Shown here: positions 53,268-61,545 of the stretch, in pieces | Layout of the letters: every line of letters starts with the position of its first letter | Numbering within the stretch: the first letter of the stretch is position 1 | Origin: Silvibacterium bohemicum | Lineage (GTDB): Bacteria; Acidobacteriota; Terriglobia; Terriglobales; Acidobacteriaceae | Direction of reading: 5' to 3' | DNA: 64,000 nucleotides | Assembly: GCF_001006305.1 (NCBI RefSeq) | Contig: NZ_LBHJ01000001.1 | Coordinates: forward strand, 124,001 to 188,000 | Made by a program: the position numbers and the translations under genes | Notes under the pieces: model-generated | Told to the model about the DNA's origin: nothing | The model's input: the letters and a program-made list of their open reading frames with translations, nothing else | Database searches by the model: none

Positions 53268-53702
53268 ATTCGAACAATAGCCGCACCGGTCAAGGAATAC
53301 GTTCTCGACGCCAACGCCATCCTCCGCTATTTCCAGATTGGCAATGCGGAGGGTAGCGAAAAAGTGCGAGCGCTGCTTGAACAGGCGCAACGAGGCGAAG
53401 CGCGGCTTTCGATCTCCGCGATCAACCTCGGCGAGGTTTATTGCATTCTGCTTCGGTTCACCAGCGAAGAGAATGCCCTTCAACATATAAGAACCCTGGG
53501 GCACGCCGTGTCGATTTCCGGCGTCGATTTCGACCAGACGCTTCGAGCCGCAGCCCTGAAACATCGATACAAATTGGGCTATGCCGATAGCTTCGCCGCG
53601 GAGTTGGCGCTTTCGAGTGCTGCGACTTTGGTGTCAGCAGATCCGTCCTTCGAAAAAATCGGCAAGCCGCTTAAATGGCTGAAGCTGCCCAGATTCCAAT
53701 AG
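53268..53702 (+). CDS. PIN domain toxin (VapC-like) with unusual or missing start codon
   Basis: The reading frame is open from 53241 to TAG/stop at 53702. The conserved PIN N-terminus VLDANAILRYF (first catalytic Asp) is encoded at 53301-53333, and further motifs INLGEVYCIL and LGYADSFAAELALS carry the remaining acidic residues. No ATG, GTG or TTG precedes this core; the first normal start is GTG 53364, which would remove the catalytic Asp. An ATT at 53268 follows GAGGG at suitable spacing and is the chosen start. A lost start or coupling with the antitoxin gene is also possible. VapC-type PIN toxins cleave RNA. Confidence 0.65.
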   Translation: MRTIAAPVKEYVLDANAILRYFQIGNAEGSEKVRALLEQAQRGEARLSISAINLGEVYCILLRFTSEENALQHIRTLGHAVSISGVDFDQTLRAAALKHRYKLGYADSFAAELALSSAATLVSADPSFEKIGKPLKWLKLPRFQ

Positions 53703-53799
53703 AGGAGACCGCCGTCCGAGTATCTCCCGGTCCTAACATTTCGTCCTGAAGTTGCCGATATCCGAGCCGGACGGATGATGACGGGGTGGGAGTTAGGGG

Positions 53800-54336
53800 C
53801 TACTTCGCGTACTTGCCTTTGCTGTGGGCGATGGCGGAGCGGGCTTCGCGATCGGCTTCGCGGCGGCGTTCGGTTTCGCGCTTGTCCCAGTCCTGTTTGC
53901 CCTTGGCTACCGCGATCTCGCATTTCACCTTGCCTTTACGGAAATAAAGGCGGGTGGGAATGAGCGTATGGCCTTTGATCTGCGTCTGTCCGGTTAGTTT
54001 GCGAATCTCGTCCTGGTGAAGGAGGAGCTTCCGCGTCCGGAGAGAGTCGTGATTGCTGGTGTTTCCATGGGAATAGGGGCCGATATGCGCATTGAGAAGA
54101 AAGGCCTCGCCGTCCTTGATGAGTCCATAGGAGTCTTTGAGGTTGGCTTTTCCTTCACGGATCGACTTCACTTCGGTGCCGCGCAGCGCCACTCCGGCCT
54201 CGAATTTATCGAGGAGGAAGTAGTTGAAGCTGGCGGAGCGGTTGACGCTGGCGTCCCGGTCTCCGGAAGCGACCGGGTCCCTCGGCTTGTTCTTTTGAGG
54301 GGCTTGCACGTTGGAGTGAGTCGATTGGCGAGGCAT
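53800..54336 (-). CDS. smpB: SsrA-binding protein SmpB
   Basis: A 178-aa RNA-binding protein required for trans-translation with tmRNA. Core motifs are NYFLLDKFEAGVALRGTEVK, SIREGKANLKDSYGLIKDGE, LLLHQDEIRKLTGQTQIKGH and LIPTRLYFRKGKVKCEIAVA, with the tail KGKQDWDKRETERRREADRE. The N-terminus is extended by about 25 polar residues (QAPQKNKPRDPVASGDRD) relative to the 155-aa family norm. The tmRNA gene itself is not recognised in this window. Confidence 0.96.
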   Translation of the reverse strand: MPRQSTHSNVQAPQKNKPRDPVASGDRDASVNRSASFNYFLLDKFEAGVALRGTEVKSIREGKANLKDSYGLIKDGEAFLLNAHIGPYSHGNTSNHDSLRTRKLLLHQDEIRKLTGQTQIKGHTLIPTRLYFRKGKVKCEIAVAKGKQDWDKRETERRREADREARSAIAHSKGKYAK

Positions 54337-54400
54337 GGTCAGAGGTCCAAATTTTCATGCTAGCACGCGGTCGCGGTACACTTTCCCGGGTAGTGCGCGA

Positions 54401-54409
54401 TGCTATACT
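54401..54409 (+). promoter_or_regulatory. Extended -10 (TGCTATACT) before the secretin gene
   Basis: TGCTATACT fits an extended -10 promoter element. It lies 170 bases before the chosen secretin start, and a -35-like TTTCCC occurs at 54382-54387. It also sits after the first in-frame ATG (54357), which argues against that start. Confidence 0.35.
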
Positions 54410-54578
54410 CAACCAGCACCGGGTGATGACAAGCAAAGAGTTATCGGCTGCGCGTCCGTCGCGACCGAACATCGCCGGGAACGGGGTTTTACACTCCGAG
54501 GTTTTCCGCAGGCGTTCTCGATCCGGCAGTGCGGGAATAGCTCCGCCTGTGTCCATCTTTATGCCAGCCTGGAGTTCC

Positions 54579-56954
54579 ATGAATTTCCGCATCTCGAAGT
54601 GGGCAATCCTTACGGCCTTTGCCCTGATGCTCGTACCCTTTGCCTCTCAGGCGCACGCTCAGTCGGCGAACAAGCTCTTTAAGCAGGGCCAGGCTGCCGA
54701 GGAAAAGAACGACCTGGAGACGGCTTTCAACGACTACAGCGCCGCCTTCCAGAAAAACCCCAAAGATGAGCGTTTCCGGATATCGTTCGAACGGCTGCGC
54801 ACTCCGGTTGCCGGCATCCACGTACAGCGCGGAGAAAAGCTGCGCGATCAGGGCGATACCACTGGCGCGGTCACAGAATTTTTACGCGCCCTGGAGATCG
54901 ATCCCAGCAATGAGCTGGCCCAGCAGGATATGCAGGCGGCAAGGGACAAGGCTAACCAGGCTCCTGCCAGCCAGGAGGCGCCGGCGCCTCCTTCGGAAGA
55001 AATCTCGCTGCAGAGTATCGGCGGTCCGATCCATCTGAAGCCGCTTTCGAGCGAGCCTTTGACCCTCCATTCCGTCGAGGATACGAAGGTCATCTATCAG
55101 ACGGTGGGCAAGCTGGCGGGCGTCAACGTGCTCTTCGACCCGGATTACACCTCGAAGCGCGTTCAGGTGGATCTGACGAACGTCGACCTCTACGACGCTC
55201 TGCGAATTATCGGCATCACCTCGGGGACCTTCTGGCGTCCGATTACTCCCAACACCATCTTTGTCGCGCAGAACAGCCGCAGCAAACGGACCGAGCTTGA
55301 AGAGCAGGCGGTGCAGACGTTCTATCTCACCAACGTCTCCCAGCAGAATGACTTCACCGATGTCCAGACGGCGCTGCGCAACATGTTTCAGACCGCCAAG
55401 ATCTACGGCGTCGCCAGTCAGAATGCGATCATCATGCGCGGCACCCCCGATGAGCTGATGCTGGCGCAGAAATTGGTAAGCGATCTGGACCGGGCCAAGC
55501 CCGAGGTGGTGGTGGATGTGGCTGTCCTCGAGGTCAGCCGCAACTACGAGAAAACCATCGGTATCCAGCTTCCGCAAACGGCGAGCGTGGCTTTCCAGGC
55601 CTCGAACAACAACGCGACGAGCAGCTCGTCTTCCTCGAGCAGCTCCACCACGACCACGACTACCGGAACCACCGACACCAGCAACGGTCTGACCCTGAAC
55701 AGCCTGGCCCATCTCAATGGCACCAACTTCGCGGTCACTCTGGGGCAAGCGAGTGCCAATCTGCTGTTATCGGATGCTCACACGAAGATCCTGCAGAACC
55801 CGCGCGTCCGCGCCTCCGATGGACAGGAGGCATCGCTCAAGATCGGCGAACGGCTGCCGGTAGCGACCGGCTCTTACCAGACTGGCGCGGCGACGGCCAT
55901 TGTCAGCTCGCTGGTCAACACCCAGTTCCAGTACCTGGACATCGGCGTTAACATCACCATTAAGCCTACCGTTCACTACGACCGCGATGTATCGCTGAAG
56001 CTGAAGATCGAGGTCTCAGGCTCGAATTCCAGCCAAAATCTAGGCGGCGTCAACGAGCCCATTATCACCCAGCGCATCGTGGAGCAGACGGTTCGCCTGA
56101 AAGACGGGGAAGCGAACATGCTGGGCGGGATTCTGCAGAAGCAGACCAACACCTCGCTGAATGGAACTCCAGGCCTGGCTTCCGTCCCCATCCTCAAATA
56201 CATCTTCAGCAGCAACGACAAGACGATCTCGGACGATGAAATCGTCTTTCTGCTGGTTCCACATGTGGTGCGCGCCACCATGCTGGATCCGAATAACCTG
56301 CGCGAGATCGATTCAGGCACCAGCAACTCGATCGAGCTGCGGCACATCAATCTCGACACCACGCCTCCGGCGGCGACGCCCGCTCCGGCTGCTCGTCCTC
56401 AGGCGGCTGCGTCGCAATTTACGGTTCCGCAGCCGGCAGGCGTTCCGCCCTCGGCAGCGAATGCTGCTGCTGCGGCAATTGCCAGCATGCAGATGGAAGC
56501 CGACGGCCACGCGGACAACCAGCCGGTGAAGCTGGGACTGACTCCGGAGATGCAGCCGCAGAAGGTGGGGTCGACCTTCCAAATGGCAGTGACTTTGGCC
56601 GGCGGCAGCGACGTCTTTTCGGTTCCATTGCAGCTCCAATATGACCAAGCCAAACTCAATTTGATCAACGTAGACCTGGCAGATTCGGCCAAGGGCACCA
56701 ACTTCCTGGGCCAGGATGGACAAGCGGTGGCGCTGGTACATCGAGACGATGGCAGCGGCAATGTCGCTATCTCCGCTTCGCGACCTCCGGGCACGCATGG
56801 AATATCGGGTTCGGGAACGGTGTGCCTGCTGACCTTCCAGGCCAAGTCTCCGGGCGATGCCGCGGTGGTCATTACGCGGCCGGTCGTCCGGAACAGCGCG
56901 CAGCAGTCCCTGCCGGCGACCGGAGCGCGAGCGCTGGTTCAGGTCAAACCCTAA
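54579..56954 (+). CDS. Secretin (GspD/PilQ-like) with N-terminal TPR and C-terminal cohesin-like domain
   Basis: A 791-aa outer membrane secretin of a type II secretion or type IV pilus-like system. Signal peptide: WAILTAFALMLVPFASQAHA. Residues about 30-140 resemble TPR repeats (LFKQGQAAEEKNDLETAFND). Secretin N-domains cover about 190-350 (SVEDTKVIYQTVGKLAGVNV, VQTALRNMFQTAKIYGVASQ). A Ser/Thr-only stretch lies near 350-365. The secretin core includes LQNPRVRASDGQEASLKIGE and VPILKYIFSSNDKTISDDEI. From about 645 to the end a cohesin-like beta-sandwich follows (FQMAVTLAGGSDVFSVPLQL, GSGTVCLLTFQAKSPGDAAV). ATG 54579 follows TGGAG. Two pseudopilin genes follow; no GspE/F genes are present. Confidence 0.88.
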   Translation: MNFRISKWAILTAFALMLVPFASQAHAQSANKLFKQGQAAEEKNDLETAFNDYSAAFQKNPKDERFRISFERLRTPVAGIHVQRGEKLRDQGDTTGAVTEFLRALEIDPSNELAQQDMQAARDKANQAPASQEAPAPPSEEISLQSIGGPIHLKPLSSEPLTLHSVEDTKVIYQTVGKLAGVNVLFDPDYTSKRVQVDLTNVDLYDALRIIGITSGTFWRPITPNTIFVAQNSRSKRTELEEQAVQTFYLTNVSQQNDFTDVQTALRNMFQTAKIYGVASQNAIIMRGTPDELMLAQKLVSDLDRAKPEVVVDVAVLEVSRNYEKTIGIQLPQTASVAFQASNNNATSSSSSSSSSTTTTTTGTTDTSNGLTLNSLAHLNGTNFAVTLGQASANLLLSDAHTKILQNPRVRASDGQEASLKIGERLPVATGSYQTGAATAIVSSLVNTQFQYLDIGVNITIKPTVHYDRDVSLKLKIEVSGSNSSQNLGGVNEPIITQRIVEQTVRLKDGEANMLGGILQKQTNTSLNGTPGLASVPILKYIFSSNDKTISDDEIVFLLVPHVVRATMLDPNNLREIDSGTSNSIELRHINLDTTPPAATPAPAARPQAAASQFTVPQPAGVPPSAANAAAAAIASMQMEADGHADNQPVKLGLTPEMQPQKVGSTFQMAVTLAGGSDVFSVPLQLQYDQAKLNLINVDLADSAKGTNFLGQDGQAVALVHRDDGSGNVAISASRPPGTHGISGSGTVCLLTFQAKSPGDAAVVITRPVVRNSAQQSLPATGARALVQVKP

Positions 56955-56986
56955 ACCGTGGGCAATGAATTTGCGGGCCTATCGGG

Positions 56987-57484
56987 ATGCTGTGGATGAC
57001 AACAATACCGAGTCGAACGGGACGACGAACAGGCCGGCGGGAGGGCGAGGCCGGCTTGACGCTGGTCGAGCTGATCGTGACCGTAGCCATCCTCGCTATT
57101 GTGGCCTCGGCGGCGGTTCCGGTGGCCCGCTTCCAGGTGAAGCGCGAGAAGGAACGCGAGCTGCGCTACGACCTGTGGCAGATGCGCGACTCGATCGACC
57201 ATTACAAGGATGCGGCCGATAAGAATGCCTTTCAGACCAAGGTGGACAGCCAGGGTTATCCGCCCGATCTGCAGACGCTGGTCGATGGTGTGGATGTGCA
57301 GGGAAAAAAGGTGCGTTTTCTGCGGCGCATCCCCCTCGATCCGATGACCGGCAAGGATGACTGGGGGATGCGGTCGATGCAGGATGATGCGACCAGCGAT
57401 TCCTGGGGTGGTCAGAGTGTCTTTGATGTGTACTCGAAATCGGATGGCACGGCGCTGGACGGAACCAAATACAAGGACTGGTAG
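56987..57484 (+). CDS. Type II secretion/pilin-like pseudopilin
   Basis: A 165-aa pseudopilin. The prepilin site is GEAG/LTLVELIVTVAILAIV (class III signal, cleaved after Gly, Glu at +5), after a 22-residue positively charged leader. The C-terminal globular part has DLWQMRDSIDHYKDAADKNA, GYPPDLQTLVDG, RRIPLDPMTGKDDWGM and the aromatic ending GTKYKDW, which matches GspG-like small proteins (RRIPLDPMTG is a GspG hallmark). An in-frame ATG at 56996 is an alternative start. It lies 32 bases after the secretin gene and 17 before a second pseudopilin. Confidence 0.88.
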   Translation: MLWMTTIPSRTGRRTGRREGEAGLTLVELIVTVAILAIVASAAVPVARFQVKREKERELRYDLWQMRDSIDHYKDAADKNAFQTKVDSQGYPPDLQTLVDGVDVQGKKVRFLRRIPLDPMTGKDDWGMRSMQDDATSDSWGGQSVFDVYSKSDGTALDGTKYKDW

Positions 57485-57501
57485 GAGCAGGAATCGCTCA
57501 C

Positions 57502-57912
57502 GTGAGCAGGCGGAAACCCAACTCGGCGCAGCAAGGCGGCTTCACGCTGGTGGAGCTGATGGTCGTAATGCTGATCATCGGCGTGCTGGCGGCAATCGCT
57601 ATTCCCAGCTTCATTTCGTCGATCAAGAATGCGAAAGAGGCGGTGCTGAAGGAGGATCTGCATGTGCTTCGCAACGCCATTGACTCCTACACCATGGACA
57701 AGGCCAAGGCCCCGCAGTCGCTGGACGATCTGGTGCAAAACGGCTATCTGAAGACCATCCCCAAAGATCCCATGACCCATTCCAGCGAAACCTGGGTTAC
57801 CTCCACCGACGACACGCTGCAGAGCATCGATCAGACCGATCCCGGCGTGAACGATGTGCATAGCGGATCGAATGAAGTGGGCGCCGACGGACAGCCTTAC
57901 TCGAGCTGGTAA
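57502..57912 (+). CDS. Type II secretion system major pseudopilin GspG-like
   Basis: A 136-aa protein. The prepilin site is QQGG/FTLVELMVVMLIIGVLAA (Phe at +1, Glu at +5). The C-terminal part shows NAIDSYTMDKAKAPQSLDDL, NGYLKTIPKDPMTHSSETWV and ending GADGQPYSSW. The KAPQSLDDLVQNGYLKTIPKDPM pattern, in pieces, matches GspG. The start is GTG 57502. Together with the preceding pseudopilin it would form a pseudopilus driving substrates through the adjacent secretin. Confidence 0.9.
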   Translation: MSRRKPNSAQQGGFTLVELMVVMLIIGVLAAIAIPSFISSIKNAKEAVLKEDLHVLRNAIDSYTMDKAKAPQSLDDLVQNGYLKTIPKDPMTHSSETWVTSTDDTLQSIDQTDPGVNDVHSGSNEVGADGQPYSSW

Positions 57913-57973
57913 ATCTTCCGCAGCACTCTTTGCCGGCTCATCTGTCAAGTGCGTCATTCCTCCCTGGCTTTGG

Positions 57974-57988
57974 CATAATGGAAGCATG
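57974..57988 (+). promoter_or_regulatory. -10-like box immediately before the urocanase-like gene
   Basis: CATAAT (57974-57979) stands 6 bases before ATG 57986, exactly the spacing found before ribE. The 6 bases are GGAAGC, which could also act as a Shine-Dalgarno sequence. Leaderless transcription is inferred. Confidence 0.35.
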
Positions 57989-58756
57989 TCGTTCGGCCAA
58001 ATCACCTCCCTCGAATTGCCCGAAATCGCGGCGATTTATGAAAGATTTTCTGCATTGGAATTGCTATCTCCCCATCCGGTGGGGAGGCTTCTGCTGCATG
58101 CCTATTTCGATCGCGATGGGGCGGCTCTGAGCATTGCTTCCAATGTCGCCGGCGGGGCCTCTCTGTGCATCGAGCCCGAGTTCTCTCTCGCGAAGCAGGC
58201 ATTGCGCGCGGGAGTCTGCGACTTCATCGCGAGCGATATCGAGGAAGCGATGCGCATCCTCAAAAACGAAACACGTAAAGGCCACGCGGTCTCCGTTGCG
58301 CTGACCGGCGAGCCCGAGCCCACCCTTCTCGAAGCCATCGCGCATGGTCTGCAGCCGGATGTGGTCCATCTGCAAAACGAAGGCCGGGAGATCCCAGGCG
58401 CTGAGATCCTGCTCGCCAATGGGGCGCGTTCGCTGCCTGCGGTCGAGCCATCCAGCACGATGATCGCCGTGCATTGGAGCGTTGCCCGCGAGCCGCAGCG
58501 GTGGCTGCCGCAGGCCGATGCGCGCGCTGCCCAGGCGCTTTATGCGAATGACCCACGCACGCCTCAGCGCAAGCGCTGGATCGAAAACTCGCCGCGTCAT
58601 CTGTGCAAGTCCTACGCCACGCAGCGATTCCTGCCTATGACGCCAGCCGAAGCCGACGCCTTTTTTGCCGCAGTGCAGCGCGATGTCGAAGGCGGAGAGA
58701 TTCAGGTTGCGGTATCGGTTGTGCGCAACGGGGAAGAAGAGCTGGTGCTGTCTTAA
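57986..58756 (+). CDS. Stand-alone urocanase Rossmann-domain-like protein
   Basis: A 256-aa protein of unassigned function. The segment ASNVAGGASLCIEPEFSLAK, then ASDIEEAMRILKNETRKGHA and VSVALTGEPEPTLLEAIAHG ending LQPDVV, resembles the middle NAD-binding part of urocanate hydratase (there LAG-CSLNIE, D--DAL-RI, G-A-SIAL-GNAAE-LPEL---GV-PDMV). Urocanase is about 555 aa; the N-terminal and C-terminal parts with the active site residues are absent. The rest (PRHLCKSYATQRFLPMTPAE) is unfamiliar. It converges with engB and follows the pseudopilin genes, but has its own promoter-like box. A role as a Rossmann-type ligand binder is possible; NAD+ use is not shown. Confidence 0.65.
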   Translation: MSFGQITSLELPEIAAIYERFSALELLSPHPVGRLLLHAYFDRDGAALSIASNVAGGASLCIEPEFSLAKQALRAGVCDFIASDIEEAMRILKNETRKGHAVSVALTGEPEPTLLEAIAHGLQPDVVHLQNEGREIPGAEILLANGARSLPAVEPSSTMIAVHWSVAREPQRWLPQADARAAQALYANDPRTPQRKRWIENSPRHLCKSYATQRFLPMTPAEADAFFAAVQRDVEGGEIQVAVSVVRNGEEELVLS

Positions 58757-58790
58757 CCTGCGTCGTTGATTAGGCCGGTGCGCGGCGCTA

Positions 58791-59390
58791 CTATGCGGGC
58801 TCTGCGGCCGCGCTTTGAATGGCGGCCCAAAGTTCTTTCAGGCCGGCTCCGGTCTTCGCCGAGCAGAGCAGCAGCTGCTCCACATCGAGGCCCCTCTGCA
58901 GAGCGATCTGGGCCTTGGTGCGGCCGTTTCCCGAGAGCTTGTCGGCTTTTGTGGCCACGACGATCAGCGGCCTTCCGGTACTCTTCAAAAAATCAATCAA
59001 CTGCGCGTCGCTGGGCTGCGGCGGGATGTTGCTGTCGACCAGACACAGGCAGAGCGCGAGCGTGGGGCGTTCGTGTAGATAAGGCTCGATGAACTTGGGC
59101 CACTCCGCCGAGATGGATTTCGAAATCTTCGCATAGCCGTATCCGGGCAGATCGGCGAAGTACATCTGCGGCTGCTGCCGCTGCGGCGAATCGGTGATGG
59201 AGAAGAAGTTGATGGAACGGGTGCGTCCCGGGGTCGACGAGACCTTGGCCTGCTTCGACCCGAGAAGCGCATTCAGCAGGCTCGATTTGCCAACGTTCGA
59301 GCGGCCGAGAAAGGCGATCTCGGGGATGGCCGGTGCGGGAAACTGCTCCGGAGAATGAGCCGAGATGAGGAACTGAGAGTGAACGCGCAT
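58791..59390 (-). CDS. engB: Ribosome biogenesis GTPase EngB (YsxC/YihA)
   Basis: A 199-aa small GTPase. G1 is AFLGRSNVGKSSLLNALLG, G2/G3 are TPGRTRSINFF and FADLPGYGYAKISKSI, G4 is VVATKADKLSGNGR and G5 is LLCSAKTGAGLKEL. Family members act in 50S ribosomal subunit assembly. The length matches. It converges with the urocanase-like gene, with 34 bases between stops. Confidence 0.96.
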   Translation of the reverse strand: MRVHSQFLISAHSPEQFPAPAIPEIAFLGRSNVGKSSLLNALLGSKQAKVSSTPGRTRSINFFSITDSPQRQQPQMYFADLPGYGYAKISKSISAEWPKFIEPYLHERPTLALCLCLVDSNIPPQPSDAQLIDFLKSTGRPLIVVATKADKLSGNGRTKAQIALQRGLDVEQLLLCSAKTGAGLKELWAAIQSAAAEPA

Positions 59391-59491
59391 GAGGGCAGTC
59401 TTCAGTATAGCGACCGAGGTGGTTCGGTACTCTTCACCCTATCCAATCGCGGGATCACGCTGGACGCTGGGAAGAAATGCGAGCATGTACC

Positions 59492-60835
59492 ATGACGATT
59501 ATGTGGAGAACCGCAGCCCTGTCCCTCTTCCTGGTCCTTCCTGCCTTTGCGTCGGAAAAGCTGACCGCGCCGCAGCTCATCGAGCTAGCCAACCATCACA
59601 GTGAGAGCCTGCGCGACGCGATTCCCGCTACGTTCGATGAGAAGAATCTCAAGGAAGGCACGGCATGGGCCGGTCACGGAGCGGATTTCTTCTTCGCTGT
59701 TGAGGCGCCTTCGCAGCCCACGCTGATCGTCGACGATGAGAGCGGGCCGCAGCTGAAGCAGATAGGCGGCACCAACCTTTGGTACGCGGTCGCTACCATC
59801 GAGCCGGTCGGCAAGCTGCATTCGTTTTCTTATCTGGTCGCGAGAAAGAGATTTGGCGGCAAGCTCGATCTGCCTTCCTTCGGGCCGCTTTCGTACCTGC
59901 AGCCCGGAGTTCCCTCGGGAACGCTCTCGCCGAAGATCACGCATACGAGCAAGATCTACGACGGCATGAAGAGCGACTACTGGATTTACGTGCCCGCGGA
60001 GTACGATCCGAAAACTCCTGCGGCGCTGATGGTCTTTCAGGATGGAGAGGGTTACACGCATCGCGACGGAAATAACCCGGCGCTCAACGTCATCGACAAC
60101 CTGATTGCGCAAAAGAAAATTCCGGTGATGATCTGCGTCTTCATCAATCCCGGAGACATCAGCGGATCGCCGGAGACGCCGACCTACAAATTCGTCAAGA
60201 TGTATTCCGACCAGTGGAAGCGCACGTTGAAGGACTCCATGCGCAGCACGCTCTACGACACGGTGAGCGATCGCTACGACCGTTTCCTGCGCGACGAGAT
60301 CCTGGCCGATGTTGCAGCCAAGTACAACATCCGCAAAGATGCGTACAGCCACGCGATTACCGGCCTCTCATCCGGCGGCATCTGTTCTTTCAACGCCGCG
60401 TGGCAGATGCCCGATCTCTTCAACCGCGTGATTACTTGGATCGGCAGCTACTCGGCCATTCAGTGGAAAGAAGATGCCGCAGTTGTCGACGGCGGCCAGG
60501 ATTATCCGGAGAAGATTCTTCGCGAGCCGCATCGCAATCTCCGCGCATGGCTAGAAGACGGCGCGAACGATCAGGAGAACGATCGCTACGGAAGCTGGCC
60601 GCTGGCCAATATCCGCATGGCGAATGCGCTGCACCTGAAGGGCTACGACTTCCACCTCAGCTTCACCGAGGGAACGCACGACTCGGCAGGAGGAGCGGCG
60701 GAGTTTCCCGAGGAGATGACCTGGCTGTGGCGCGACTACGATCCAACGAAGACCGAACAGACGTACGAGGCCGATCCCGCGGAGAAAGACAAGCCGCCCT
60801 TCCGCGTGAAGATAGCCAATCGGGACGCGGAGTAG
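59492..60835 (+). CDS. Secreted esterase D/enterochelin esterase-like hydrolase (CE1-like)
   Basis: A 447-aa protein with signal peptide WRTAALSLFLVLPAFASE. An N-terminal beta-domain (about 20-150) precedes an alpha/beta hydrolase of esterase D type: SDYWIYVPAEYDPKTPAALM, MVFQDGEGYTHRDG, IPVMICVFINPGDISGSPET, YDTVSDRYDRFLRDEILADV and the nucleophile AITGLSSGGICSFNAAWQMP. TEGTHDSAG carries the likely catalytic histidine. Related acidobacterial enzymes act on feruloyl or acetyl esters of plant polysaccharides or on siderophores; the substrate is unknown. ATG 59477 is an alternative start with a poorly spaced GGAAG. Confidence 0.85.
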   Translation: MTIMWRTAALSLFLVLPAFASEKLTAPQLIELANHHSESLRDAIPATFDEKNLKEGTAWAGHGADFFFAVEAPSQPTLIVDDESGPQLKQIGGTNLWYAVATIEPVGKLHSFSYLVARKRFGGKLDLPSFGPLSYLQPGVPSGTLSPKITHTSKIYDGMKSDYWIYVPAEYDPKTPAALMVFQDGEGYTHRDGNNPALNVIDNLIAQKKIPVMICVFINPGDISGSPETPTYKFVKMYSDQWKRTLKDSMRSTLYDTVSDRYDRFLRDEILADVAAKYNIRKDAYSHAITGLSSGGICSFNAAWQMPDLFNRVITWIGSYSAIQWKEDAAVVDGGQDYPEKILREPHRNLRAWLEDGANDQENDRYGSWPLANIRMANALHLKGYDFHLSFTEGTHDSAGGAAEFPEEMTWLWRDYDPTKTEQTYEADPAEKDKPPFRVKIANRDAE

Positions 60836-60923
60836 CGACGGATAGAGATAGTTCGCGCTCCAGTACCCGCGCATGGAATTCTCCTTGCGCGGCGTTGGAG
60901 CGCAGTTCAGAATAACCAGCATC

Positions 60924-61538
60924 ATGGGAACCAGAGACGCCCGCGTCGACGCCTACATCGCGAAGGCCGCTCCCTTCGCGCGACCGATACTGAATGAGAT
61001 TCGCGACATCGTTCACGAAGGCTGCCCCGCCGTGGAAGAGACCATGAAGTGGAGCATGCCTTTCTTCATGCACGAGGGCATTCTCTGCAATATGTCCGCC
61101 TTCAAGCAGCACTGCGCCTTTGGCTTCTGGAAAAGCAGGCAGGTTTTCGACAAAGAAGGACCTACCGCTCCGGGCGAAGCGATGGGGCATTTCGGCCGTC
61201 TGACCACTCTGAAGGATCTGCCGTCTCGCCGCACGCTCGTCGGCTACGTGAAGAAAGCGGCGAAGCTGAATGACGAAGGCACGCCGGGACCGATCCAGAT
61301 GCGGAAGCTGCGCGCCCCGAAGGCTGAATTACCGATGCCAGAATTTTTTGAGGCCGCGCTCAAAAAGAACAAGAAGGCGAATACGGTCTTCCAGGGGTTC
61401 TCGCCGAGTGCGCAGAGAGAATATGTCGAATGGCTGACGGATGCGAAGACCGAGGCGACTCGTCAGCGCAGGCTGGAGTCGTCGATGGAGTGGCTGGCCG
61501 AAGGCAAACGCCGCAACTGGAAGTATGAAAAGTGCTGA
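60924..61538 (+). CDS. DUF1801 / YdeI-OmpD-associated family protein
   Basis: A 204-aa cytoplasmic protein. The N-terminal half (VDAYIAKAAPFARPILNEIR, VHEGCPAVEETMKWSMPFFM) matches the DUF1801/YdhG-like fold. The C-terminal half (LPMPEFFEAALKKNKKANTV, FQGFSPSAQREYVEWLTDAK, TRQRRLESSMEWLAEGKRRN) is the Omp-deficiency YdeI-type helical domain. This fusion is common in Acidobacteriota and Bacteroidota; the function is not known. ATG 60924 opens the conserved region; an ATG at 60873 is possible. Confidence 0.88.
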   Translation: MGTRDARVDAYIAKAAPFARPILNEIRDIVHEGCPAVEETMKWSMPFFMHEGILCNMSAFKQHCAFGFWKSRQVFDKEGPTAPGEAMGHFGRLTTLKDLPSRRTLVGYVKKAAKLNDEGTPGPIQMRKLRAPKAELPMPEFFEAALKKNKKANTVFQGFSPSAQREYVEWLTDAKTEATRQRRLESSMEWLAEGKRRNWKYEKC

Positions 61539-61545
61539 GCCCCGA

